Below are positions 58,901 to 64,000 of a stretch of DNA of 64,000 bases, piece by piece (the first letter of the stretch is position 1; the number at the start of each line of letters is the position of its first letter). The DNA lies in NCBI RefSeq assembly GCF_022531965.1, contig NZ_CP092831.1, forward strand, positions 2,490,001 to 2,554,000, read 5' to 3'. The stretch comes from Paenibacillus peoriae (GTDB lineage Bacteria; Bacillota; Bacilli; Paenibacillales; Paenibacillaceae). Both the position numbers and the translations under genes were made by a program. The notes beneath the pieces were generated by a model, which saw nothing but the letters and a program-made list of their open reading frames with translations, had not been told where the DNA came from and searched no databases.

Positions 58901-61550
58901 TGATCAAACAGGCATTAAGCGTCTGCATGGACATTTTGTGAATCTGTTGGAGCAAGTTTTGCTTAACCCGAATGTTTGCATAGAAGAGCTGGAACTGGTT
59001 ACAGCGGCGGAAAAACAACAAATTACAGGAGAGTTTAATAACACTGCCTCTGCATATCCAAGCAATCACACGATCCAAAAATTGTTTGAGGAGCAGGCAG
59101 AGCGTACGCCGGATCATATTGCCGTCGCTTTGGGTCATCAATCATTGACCTACCGGGAGCTCAATGAGACAGCCAACCGATTAGCGCATACGCTGCGTGA
59201 TGCAGGGGTGAAACCCGATGAACCTGTTGGCATTTTGACGGAGCGCTCGCTGGATATGATTACGGGAACACTCGCTATTTTGAAGGCTGGTGGCGCGTAT
59301 GTGCCGGTAGATCCACAATATCCGGAGGACCGTATCCGTTATATGCTGGAGGACTCGGGAGCCAAACTGCTGCTGGCTCAACAAGATTTGCTGGATCGTT
59401 GCTATTTTGACGGACAGATTGTTAATCTGAATGAGGATACGTCCTACAGTGCAGATGCTTCCAATCTGGGTATAGATGGAGCGGGTAATCATGCTGCTTA
59501 TGTTATTTATACCTCAGGCTCAACAGGTAAGCCTAAGGGTGTCGTTGTTGAGCATCAAAGTGTCGTGCGCCTTGTCCGCAATACCGATTATGTGCCATTT
59601 GATGAATCGACTCGAATGCTGCAGACTTGCGCGTTTGTATTTGATGTATCTACGTTTGAAATTTGGGGCGCGCTGCTGAACGGCGGTCAGCTTGTTCTTG
59701 TGCATAAGGATGATCTATTGGACGCGGCCAAGCTTAAAGAGACGATACGGGATCATCGCATCACCATGATGTGGCTGACCACACCGTTATTTAATCAGCT
59801 TTCACAGCAGGATAGTAAACTTTTCGGCGATGTGAAGTATTTGCTGGTTGGTGGTGATGTTTTGTCTGCACCCCATATTAACCGGGTTCTGCGTGATAAT
59901 CCGGACATGAACATCATTAACGGCTATGGACCAACGGAAAATACAACCTTTTCGACGACGTATCACATTACGGAAGAACAGCTGGATTCTGTGCCGATCG
60001 GACGTCCCATCTGCAATTCGACGGCGTATGTTGTGGATTCGTCATTTAACCTGCAACCGGTCGGAGCCTGGGGTGAGCTGGTTGTCGGCGGAGACGGAGT
60101 TGCACGTGGTTATTTAAATCGTCCTGAGCTGACGGCTGAGAGATTTCTTGCTAACCCGTGGGTGGACGGAGATCGCCTGTACTGTACAGGAGATCTTGTT
60201 CGCTGGCGTGAAGACGGCATATTGGAATACGCCGGACGGATTGATCAACAGGTTAAAATTCGCGGTTACCGGATTGAGCTGGGCGAAGTGGAGGCGCGGC
60301 TGGCAAGTGTACCGTCCGTGCGGGATAGCGTCGTTATCGCTTTGCGGGATGGAACGGGTCAACAGCAATTATGTGCTTACTTCACTGCCAATGAACAGCT
60401 GACCGTCCGTGAGATTCGAGCTGCGATGTCGGCCAGTCTGCCGAGCTATATGATTCCATCCGCATTTGTACAACTGGATCGGCTTCCGCTGACGACAAAC
60501 GGCAAAATCGATCGCAAAGCTTTACCTGTGCCGGACAAAGGGCTGCACACGGGTATAGAATATGTCGCCCCGCGAACCGATGTGGAGCAGTTGCTGGCAT
60601 CTATTTGGCAGGAAGTGCTTGAAATTCCACAAGTGGGTATCTATGATGACTTTTTCACGTTGGGTGGACATTCCTTGAAAGTACTGGAGCTTATACGCAA
60701 AGTTCACCTTGCCACAGACATTGAGCTCCCCATCCGTAGTGTCATGGACTTCCCGACCATAGAAGAGCAGGCGCTCACATTATTGAAAGCCGATCTGGAA
60801 TACAAGGCCGATAGTCCAATCATTCGGTTGAATGAACACGGTCCGATCTCTATCTTCTGCTTTCCTCCTATGCTTGGATACGGGCTGTCGTTCGCGGAGC
60901 TGGCCAAACAACTGGATCAGGACGCAGTCGTGTATGGATTGGAGTTCGTGGATGATGCTGCGGATGAGCAGGCCATGCTGGCACGTTACGTTGATTTGAT
61001 CGTCAGCACGCAAGCGCAAGGTCCGTATGTGCTGCTTGGTTATTCCATAGGCGGTAATCTGGCGCATAAGGTTGCTGACACACTGGAACGTCAAGGTCAT
61101 ACCGTATCCGATATTTTTATGCTCGATTCGGTCAAAAGGGCGGAAGCCCTGCCCTTCACAGCTGAAGAAACAGAGCATGAAATTCATGACATGCTGGAAC
61201 AGGTTCCCGACTCCTACCGTGAGCTGTTGAATGAAACGTACCAACGTAAAATGATCGCTTACGCGGTGTATGGCAACCAGCTTGTGAATACAGAGAGCGT
61301 TCAGGCGAATATTCACGGCTTTGTCGCCGTTGGATCGGAAACGGTGAGGGGTACAGGAGATAATCGACTTTTATGGAAAGACGCTACACAAGGTAGCTAT
61401 GAAGAGCATAGCTTGATTGGTAATCATTATGAACTACTGGAACCTGGATTTATCGAGGAAAATGTAAAAAGTATCCGTGCCGCAATACAAAAGATAACTC
61501 GGAACACGGACAAAGACATGACACAAGATTTAGCACATCATAAATCTTGA
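50331..61550 (+). CDS. triE: TriE: three-module NRPS with thioesterase
   Basis: A 3,739-residue synthetase (3,741 if read from the ATG at 50325) that completes the peptide. Order: partial C - A - T / C - A - T - E / C - A - T - TE. Predicted residues are L-Val11, D-allo-Ile12 and Ala13. The first 240 or so residues are only the C-terminal lobe of a condensation domain; there is no HHxxxDG. The real condensation activity for residue 11 is the domain that ends TriD. The thioesterase has Ser3572 in GYSIGG, Asp3599 and His3699 and should hydrolyse the finished chain, since tridecaptins are linear. The start is discussed with the ribosome binding site. It is separated from triD by a 164-base gap with a hairpin and followed by a large hairpin. 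Codon choice looks more AT-rich than in the repeated parts of triD (by eye). All catalytic motifs other than those of the half domain are intact. Confidence 0.95.
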   Translation: MKALFEKEKNYWSHKLESEDHTICLPYTNHVSRSTTVTSLNSHMYTLTFPTEISQRISSITGGAPWAVFMVLLAGVESLLHKYTGEERVLLGIPVAKSSNGATKPINHLLLLKNTLDSSTTFKALLSQIKTSVGEAIEHQNIPFWNYSELLDIQRDEDGKPLIHTTVSLRNIHISDFLDHVQSELDFQFQWEHEAVSLNVKYSSDRYSETTIEHFVEQLLRLYTIVLQQPELAISTAQVLSEQEIEQLLHTFNDTNVDYPRHASIHELFEKQAKQTPQQVAVVYGQDSLTYAELNEKANRLAHSLRKQGIRTEQTVGIVAERSIEMIVGMLGILKAGGAYVPIDSDYPDERVRYLLKDSGADILLVQRMEHRPTDFKGMVLDLSDAAIYGTDDADRYDPILSNEHGTNTDSGYVDCLDPFYSISASPELASTTTIQPEIMQPKATQSEQAEPEQIQQTYAAKEQPQASAAGRLAYIMYTSGTTGQPKGVMVEHRNVVRLVTNTNYARLNADTRILQTGSVVFDASTFEVWGALLNGGQLVLVSQDVILDAPKLKEVVRNHGITTMWLTAPLFNQLSQQDLELFEGMRELLVGGDVLSVPHINRVLEAHPNLHIINGYGPTENTTFSTTQAITGVQSGSVPIGSPIYNSTAYVVDGSMQLQPVGAWGELIVGGDGVARGYRNRPELTTEKFIDSPFRGGERCYRTGDLVRWNADGTLEYKGRIDAQVKIRGYRIELGEVEAQLLKLEAVREAVVIAHEDEQEQKLLCAYVVTHAEVATSELRSALSQELPGYMVPSYFVQLEQLPLTPNGKVDRRALPQPEGGVGSGAEYVPPQNQLQAQLASIWKDVLELERIGIKDNFFEAGGHSLRATHVISLIYKELHRNVQLKDLFQHPTIEQLAQVIEALEQTTYESIPVTENKPFYAVSSAQKRMYILNQLDGAGISYNIPGVLTLTGSLNHKALDSAFRQLIDRHETLRTSFETMNGEPVQRVHDEVPFCMELTNAHGATPKETDELVRNFVQPFDLGQAPLFRVGLIETDPEHHILLMDMHHIISDGTSINVLIQDFIHLYAGDTLPSLRIQYKDYAAWQQKQQQSERYREQENYWLNTFAGELPVLDLPTDYPRPAVRSFEGDVLEFTLDQRQSAGLKSIAVQTESTLYMVLLAAYSALLSHYSGQEDIIVGSPIAGRPHADLGSLIGMFVNTLAIRNYPEGGKTFRDYVLEVKENALKAFEHQDYPFEELVEKLGVDRDLSRNPLFDTMFALQNIEQKEQQLAGLQLASYPSEQTTAKFDLSLFAVEDGEQISCALQYGTRLYKRETIERLTEHLQQLINAVTQQPDIALSAIEMVSAQEKELLVQRFNDTVADYPYPRDQALHVLFEEQVAQSPDRLAITFADMQLTYRELNERADRLARILASHGIRRGSEPETQRVAIMAERSIEMVVGMLAILKVGGAYVPIDPDYPEERIRYLLEDSGAGLLLLQRREQMPFEPGIPVIDLSDEQRWSTKSEFDAHTDGTLPITTGGSSSDLAYVIYTSGTTGKPKGVMIEHRNVVRLVKNKSYATLDENTRMLQLGAVVFDASTFEIWGTLLNGGQLYVVSHDTILDASKLKQAIDKYRVNTMFMTTALFNQYSQQEIGVFASLKELLVGGDVLSVPHVNRVLKEYSQLRLANIYGPTENTTFSTIYDITEPQTQAIPIGRPIDHSTAYVVNRSLKLQPIGAWGELIVGGDGVGRGYLNRPELTAEKFIESPFRSGEYCYRTGDLVRWRADGVLEYKGRMDEQVKIRGYRIELGEIETRLSTIPGVKESVVTVRQDDHGQKQLCAYFVTDSELSASDLRNILSQDLPGYMVPSYFVQLSRLPLTLNGKVDRRALPAPEHNLDTGMDYVAPETDVQQALATAWGAILGIPKVGIQDNFFHLGGDSIKAIQVSSRLFQAGYKLEMKDLFKYPTIAGLSTYIQPVNRIAEQGEVTGNVVLTPIQRWFFEQPTGEPHYFNQSVMLYRQEGYDEQALRRALHQITSHHDALRMVFSLSENGCTAWNRSVEEGEPYHLECFDYNDSDVNQQDLAKIIEAKCNEIQSGISLSEGPLMRLGLFRCPDGDHLLVVIHHLAVDGVSWRILFEDLATAYDQASKGEQVIQLPHKTDSFQTWAEQLHAYANSPAMEREQAYWGKLAQAERAPLPQDYGYNEHEKPLIGDSESVTALWTHAETEQLLKQANRAYRTEINDLLLTAVGMALQAWSGNDRFLINLEGHGREAILPEVDITRTIGWFTSQYPVLLDMPEELALSQRIKRVKEGLRGIPQKGIGYGVLKYLADHQTQAPEASPALFTTDPEISFNYLGQFDQDMKGNDLQSSSYEGGMPLSPTMARTYTLDFGGIISGGQLGLTISYSRTSYRPETIERLAKLLESSLREILVHCIHKEHPELTPSDISYKGMSVEGLDSLLSEMGAAGEIDNVYALTPMQKGMLFHSQLDSQAAANDAYFEQVSYDMRGQMDIRAFAESLNILVRRHEALRTHFYFGRDTEPLQVVYRNQDCGFQYEDLHHLEKDEIDTRVKNFKLQDKARGFDLRRDVLLRVAILRTGEDSYHFVWSFHHIVMDGWCLSLINKEVFESYAALQEGRVPELAPAVPYSRFIEWLEAQDRKAATDYWSSYLSGYEQQTALPAVKSGRKSGGNTASDWVTVLERELTLRVEETAKRYQVTMNTLLQTVWGIVLQKYNNHSDVVFGSVVSGRPSDIIGVEDIIGLFINTIPVRILSEAGESFAEVMKKTQEQALASHAYDTYPLFEIQALTDQKQDLINHIMVFENYPVDEQVEELGSDGQELFPISNVVAAEQTNYDLSLVVMPGECIKIRFMYNALSYDQTGIKRLHGHFVNLLEQVLLNPNVCIEELELVTAAEKQQITGEFNNTASAYPSNHTIQKLFEEQAERTPDHIAVALGHQSLTYRELNETANRLAHTLRDAGVKPDEPVGILTERSLDMITGTLAILKAGGAYVPVDPQYPEDRIRYMLEDSGAKLLLAQQDLLDRCYFDGQIVNLNEDTSYSADASNLGIDGAGNHAAYVIYTSGSTGKPKGVVVEHQSVVRLVRNTDYVPFDESTRMLQTCAFVFDVSTFEIWGALLNGGQLVLVHKDDLLDAAKLKETIRDHRITMMWLTTPLFNQLSQQDSKLFGDVKYLLVGGDVLSAPHINRVLRDNPDMNIINGYGPTENTTFSTTYHITEEQLDSVPIGRPICNSTAYVVDSSFNLQPVGAWGELVVGGDGVARGYLNRPELTAERFLANPWVDGDRLYCTGDLVRWREDGILEYAGRIDQQVKIRGYRIELGEVEARLASVPSVRDSVVIALRDGTGQQQLCAYFTANEQLTVREIRAAMSASLPSYMIPSAFVQLDRLPLTTNGKIDRKALPVPDKGLHTGIEYVAPRTDVEQLLASIWQEVLEIPQVGIYDDFFTLGGHSLKVLELIRKVHLATDIELPIRSVMDFPTIEEQALTLLKADLEYKADSPIIRLNEHGPISIFCFPPMLGYGLSFAELAKQLDQDAVVYGLEFVDDAADEQAMLARYVDLIVSTQAQGPYVLLGYSIGGNLAHKVADTLERQGHTVSDIFMLDSVKRAEALPFTAEETEHEIHDMLEQVPDSYRELLNETYQRKMIAYAVYGNQLVNTESVQANIHGFVAVGSETVRGTGDNRLLWKDATQGSYEEHSLIGNHYELLEPGFIEENVKSIRAAIQKITRNTDKDMTQDLAHHKS
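52961..57600 (+). other. TriE module 12 (C-A-T-E): D-allo-Ile
   Basis: LCL condensation domain (HHIISDG, His1049). The pocket D-A-F-F-L-G-I-T-F (Asp1577 first) is Ile-type. Carrier Ser1920 (LGGDSIKA). E domain HHLAVDGVSW from His2104, RTIGWFTS. Epimerizing L-Ile at the alpha carbon gives D-allo-Ile, as found at position 12 of tridecaptin A1. Confidence 0.85.
57601..60800 (+). other. TriE module 13 (C-A-T): Ala predicted from product, Val-like code
   Basis: DCL condensation domain (HHIVMDG, His2590). The pocket reads D-V-F-W-L-G-G-T-F (Asp3105 first): the Val pocket of modules 1 and 11 with Val replacing Ala at position 236. A larger wall residue should shrink the pocket, which fits Ala13 of tridecaptin A. 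By code similarity alone Val would be called. Carrier Ser3448 (LGGHSLKV). Confidence 0.65.
60801..61490 (+). other. TriE terminal thioesterase domain
   Basis: Alpha/beta-hydrolase releasing domain: FCFPPMLGYG near its start, nucleophile GYSIGG (Ser3572), MLDSV with Asp3599 and GNHYELL with His3699. It should release the acyl-tridecapeptide by hydrolysis, giving a free C-terminal acid. Confidence 0.9.
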
Positions 61551-61603
61551 AAATCTACGGTTGATGATTTTAAGAACTGAATCACTAATTTTTTAATCTG
61601 TAA

Positions 61604-61675
61604 CACATGAATCCTGATCGACAGGTAAGATGCCTTCTGCTTACACGACTCGATCAGGATTCGCTTTATTATGTG
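61604..61675 (+). terminator. Long inverted repeat after triE, probable operon terminator
   Basis: GAATCCTGATCGA (61609-61621) and TCGATCAGGATTC (61650-61662) form a perfect 13-bp stem; an inner GTAAG/CTTAC pair (61625-61629, 61640-61644) and outer CACAT/ATGTG extend it. The tail GCTTTATTATG is only moderately T-rich, so termination strength is uncertain. It starts 58 bases after the triE stop and ends 155 bases before the next gene. Confidence 0.7.
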
Positions 61676-61816
61676 CACTCCCGCGATGGGAAGTGCGATG
61701 ATTCCATAGCGCCATGCTGATGGCTTCCATACGGAGTATAAATATCTGCTCGCTATGCAATCACCGCACGGTTCAAATCATTAAATCAACTTCATACGTA
61801 AGGATGGTACTTCAAT
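61676..61816. promoter_or_regulatory. Possible promoter region of the peptidase gene
   Basis: After the hairpin come small inverted repeats (GCACTCCC with GGGAAGTGC; GCCAT 61711-61715 with ATGGC 61720-61724) and a TATAAA-like -10 near 61738-61743 without a good -35. AAGGATGG about 9 bases before 61817 is the ribosome site. Separate transcription of the peptidase gene is possible but not shown. Confidence 0.25.
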
Positions 61817-63718
61817 ATGAAGAATAAAGGCATTTGCTACCTATCCGCATTTTTAGCAGCGTTGTTTCTCTGGAACCTGCTCATTGCTCCGGCATGGGCA
61901 ATAGACAGCATAACACCTAATTCATTGGAAAAAAAAGTGGACGATATCATGGTTACAAAATTGGAAAAATTGCATATTCCGGGGGCTGCGGTCGTCGTGA
62001 CTCAGGGAACCCAAATTCTTTTTAGTAAAGGCTACGGATATGCAGATCTGGAGCGGAAAATGGCATTCGATCCAGCAAAGACCATTGTTCGTGTCGGCTC
62101 TCTAACCAAATCATTTAGTGCAAGCGCCACGATGCAGCTGGTTGAGCAAAACAAGCTTGATTTGAATGAAGACGTGAATAACTATCTCCACAGCTATAAA
62201 GCTACGCAATACCAGAATCAGCCTTTCAATTTGCATCAGCTTTTGACACATACCTCAGGATTGGATGAAGCGCTGTACGACATTAACAGCTCGACTCGGG
62301 CAGGAGTTTTACCCACAGAACAGTATCTCAGCACGTATTTTCAAAATCAGCCACCTATCCGCAAACCTGGAATTCAGTATGAATACAGTAATGTCGCCTT
62401 CGGTCTGATCGGTAATATCGTGGAGCAAGTAAGCGGTCAGGGACTGAATGATTACCTTCGTACACATCTGTTCCAGCCGATGAATATGCCCAGCGCGACA
62501 CTGGAATTGCCGTTAAATCATCCTGCACAGGCCCAGTCGTATCAGTGGAAGGATGGAGCGTATTTGAAACAGCCTTTGTCGTATATCAATCTGCCCGGAG
62601 CAGGAGCGTTGAACGTCACACCCAACGAGTTTTCCCATTACTTGATCACTCATTTAAACCAAGGCAAGTATGAGGGCAAAGTGGTGCTCCAACCACATAC
62701 GGTAAAAGTGATGCATGCGCAGCAATTTGCAGTCGATGCACGCCTGGATGGCGTGGGCTACGGATTTTTTCGTGGTCATTTGGAGACAGGAGTACCTATG
62801 CTGTGGGCTACCGGGGAAATTGATGATTTTATTTCCGAAATGGTACTGATTCCGTCACAAAAGATCGGTATTTTTGTGATCATTAATTCAGCTGACACGG
62901 ACACTCTGCTTCATGGAAAAGTCATCGATGCGATAGCCCAAATGCTGCCCGCAAATCCGCAGGCCGCTTCTCAGTCACTGGCTCGTTCTACCACGCAAGT
63001 GAAGCTTTCGCCAGAGATTGAGGGCGTATATCAGGTGGATTCTAATCCTGTTCATGGGTGGGGAAAATGGATTCGAATACTGGGAAACATTACATACACC
63101 GTGCGAATTCAAGATGATCATACGTTAATTGTTAAAGGAAAATACCCAAATGAGAATGAAGCAACAGACAAAGTTTTTCAAGCAGCAGGCGATGGATTGT
63201 TTGTGGAAAAGGGGGGCCAGCTTAAAATTTTGCTGTATCAGGAAAACGGTACGTGGATGATGGTTGCCCCGGATAGTAAAACCATGAAGCAAACGACACT
63301 TTGGCACCGCACCTGGACTCTACTTGTCAGCTATGCAGCCGCCTCCTTATTTTTCATCACAACCTTGCTGATTTGGATCGTAAGATATGTGATCAAAGCT
63401 ATCCGTAAAACGAATAATCACATTTCGTCCAACCTTGCATTCATTGCGTCACTAAACACGATTTTTCTCGGAGTGCAGGTCGTCTATGGTAACAATCAGA
63501 TCGTGTATGGCTATTCCGCGTGGTATATCTGGGGAATTTGCACACTGCCGCTCATTTCAGCACTCATTGCCGTGTGGGTATTGATCGTGAATGGCGCAAA
63601 GCTGATTACAGGGGAAAGAAGAACCCGGGCTGCCGGGAAAATCCTATTTGCGGTGCTCACATTGCTGCATACAGTGTATCTCTTTTATTGGAATTTTCTT
63701 CCTATCCATTATTCCTAA
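61817..63718 (+). CDS. triF: Membrane-anchored serine peptidase of beta-lactamase fold (TriF-like, possible D-peptidase for self-resistance)
   Basis: A 633-residue exported protein. Residues 1-28 look like a signal peptide ending AWA. The beta-lactamase/S12 domain follows with Ser95-x-x-Lys98 in VGSLTKS, HTSGL at 145-149 and Tyr190-Ser-Asn192. The third active-site motif, usually HTG or HSG, reads TrpAlaThrGly at 330-333. After a lipocalin-like middle region (about 395-485) come about four membrane helices (near 501-524, 541-558, 571-594, 608-626), so the catalytic domain faces outward. This architecture matches the D-stereospecific resistance peptidases that cut D-residue-containing lipopeptides; I recall a tridecaptin-linked member named TriF, but could not check identity. 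It sits directly behind triE, which supports a self-protection role. A penicillin-binding-protein-4*-like hydrolase with another substrate remains possible. ATG at 61817 is preceded by AAGGATGG at 9 bases. Confidence 0.75.
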   Translation: MKNKGICYLSAFLAALFLWNLLIAPAWAIDSITPNSLEKKVDDIMVTKLEKLHIPGAAVVVTQGTQILFSKGYGYADLERKMAFDPAKTIVRVGSLTKSFSASATMQLVEQNKLDLNEDVNNYLHSYKATQYQNQPFNLHQLLTHTSGLDEALYDINSSTRAGVLPTEQYLSTYFQNQPPIRKPGIQYEYSNVAFGLIGNIVEQVSGQGLNDYLRTHLFQPMNMPSATLELPLNHPAQAQSYQWKDGAYLKQPLSYINLPGAGALNVTPNEFSHYLITHLNQGKYEGKVVLQPHTVKVMHAQQFAVDARLDGVGYGFFRGHLETGVPMLWATGEIDDFISEMVLIPSQKIGIFVIINSADTDTLLHGKVIDAIAQMLPANPQAASQSLARSTTQVKLSPEIEGVYQVDSNPVHGWGKWIRILGNITYTVRIQDDHTLIVKGKYPNENEATDKVFQAAGDGLFVEKGGQLKILLYQENGTWMMVAPDSKTMKQTTLWHRTWTLLVSYAAASLFFITTLLIWIVRYVIKAIRKTNNHISSNLAFIASLNTIFLGVQVVYGNNQIVYGYSAWYIWGICTLPLISALIAVWVLIVNGAKLITGERRTRAAGKILFAVLTLLHTVYLFYWNFLPIHYS

Positions 63719-63817
63719 AGATTTACAAAACAATGCATATTCGAACATAAATGAATGCTAAAATTTGTATTTGATGCCCCCCAGAAGGGCTTTAAACCAA
63801 CAAACAGGAGGGAAAGA
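63719..63817. promoter_or_regulatory. Short gap with possible extended -10 and strong ribosome site
   Basis: TGCTAAAAT at 63756-63764 resembles an extended -10 element; no convincing -35 accompanies it. GCCC/GGGC (63776-63790) makes only a weak stem followed by TTTAAA. AGGAGGG at 63806-63812 is a strong ribosome site 5 bases before the next ATG. Confidence 0.25.
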
Positions 63818-64000
63818 ATGGGAATCTTTCATCGTTTTACATCCCGTAGCTTCAAATATGCAACCGCTATGGTTTTCGCTTTATCGTTGTATGCTGGTGT
63901 TGCGGGCAGCATACAACCGGCACGGGCAGAAGGTCCGGCGGACCCAGCCCCCTTCATTGCAGCGAAAGTGGTCAATGAGAACGCTGGTAAAAAAGTGCTG
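63818..64000 (+). CDS. Secreted protein, N-terminal fragment, function unknown
   Basis: The first 61 codons of a gene cut by the right window edge, still open at 64000. The start is well supported by AGGAGGG 5 bases before the ATG. Residues 1-37 form a typical Gram-positive signal peptide: basic start (HRFTSRSFKY), hydrophobic core (ATAMVFALSLYAGVAG) and a cleavage site after ARA. The mature part begins EGPADPAPFIAAKVVNENAGKK, too little to assign a family. Whether it belongs with the peptide cluster cannot be judged; its separate promoter-like region suggests an independent gene. Confidence 0.8.
   Translation, partial: MGIFHRFTSRSFKYATAMVFALSLYAGVAGSIQPARAEGPADPAPFIAAKVVNENAGKKVL

Noticed and set aside
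7897..61550. Long repeated segments that could suggest mobile elements or CRISPR
   Set aside because: They are paralogous NRPS domains in one frame with the same domain order; no spacers, terminal inverted repeats or transposase genes.

Overview
The window reads as a Gram-positive, Paenibacillus-type chromosome (P. polymyxa / P. terrae group). The rRNA has Bacillales-like 23S and 5S sequences, ribosome binding sites are strong AGGAGG types, and almost all of the rest is one nonribosomal peptide synthetase (NRPS) operon whose module order and specificity codes match the lipopeptide antibiotic tridecaptin A. The organism and product are inferred from sequence reading only; no database was searched.

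Layout. Positions 1-1840 hold the 3' part of a 23S rRNA gene, followed by a structured spacer, a 5S rRNA gene (1991-2107) and a strong intrinsic terminator (2113-2148): the end of an rrn operon. About 0.9 kb of AT-rich DNA without a convincing gene follows and should hold the promoter of the tri operon. Then come triA (type II thioesterase), triB and triC (two half-ABC exporters that overlap by 26 bases), triD (a 42.3-kb gene, 14,089 residues, modules 1-10 plus a terminal condensation domain) and triE (3,739 residues, modules 11-13 plus a thioesterase). A large hairpin separates triE from a membrane-anchored serine peptidase of the beta-lactamase fold (triF-like, a probable self-resistance D-peptidase). 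The window ends in the first 61 codons of another secreted protein.

How the genes work together. The starter condensation domain of TriD should acylate residue 1 with a fatty acid. Reading Stachelhaus-type pocket residues and epimerization domains in order gives: acyl - D-Val - D-Dab - Gly - D-Ser - D-Trp - Ser - Dab - D-Dab - Phe - Glu - Val - D-allo-Ile - Ala, released by the TriE thioesterase as a linear acid. This is colinear with tridecaptin A1 as I know it. TriA would clear misprimed carrier domains and TriB/TriC would export the product. The downstream peptidase may hydrolyse it outside the cell. No Dab biosynthesis, acyl-CoA ligase, phosphopantetheinyl transferase or regulator gene is visible here, so those functions must lie elsewhere.

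Most unusual points: TriE begins with only the C-terminal half of a condensation domain although TriD already ends with a complete one; the Gly module keeps an apparently intact epimerization domain; modules are visibly mosaic with recurrent breakpoints at the A8 motif and the A-T linker; and a terminator-like hairpin sits between triD and triE.
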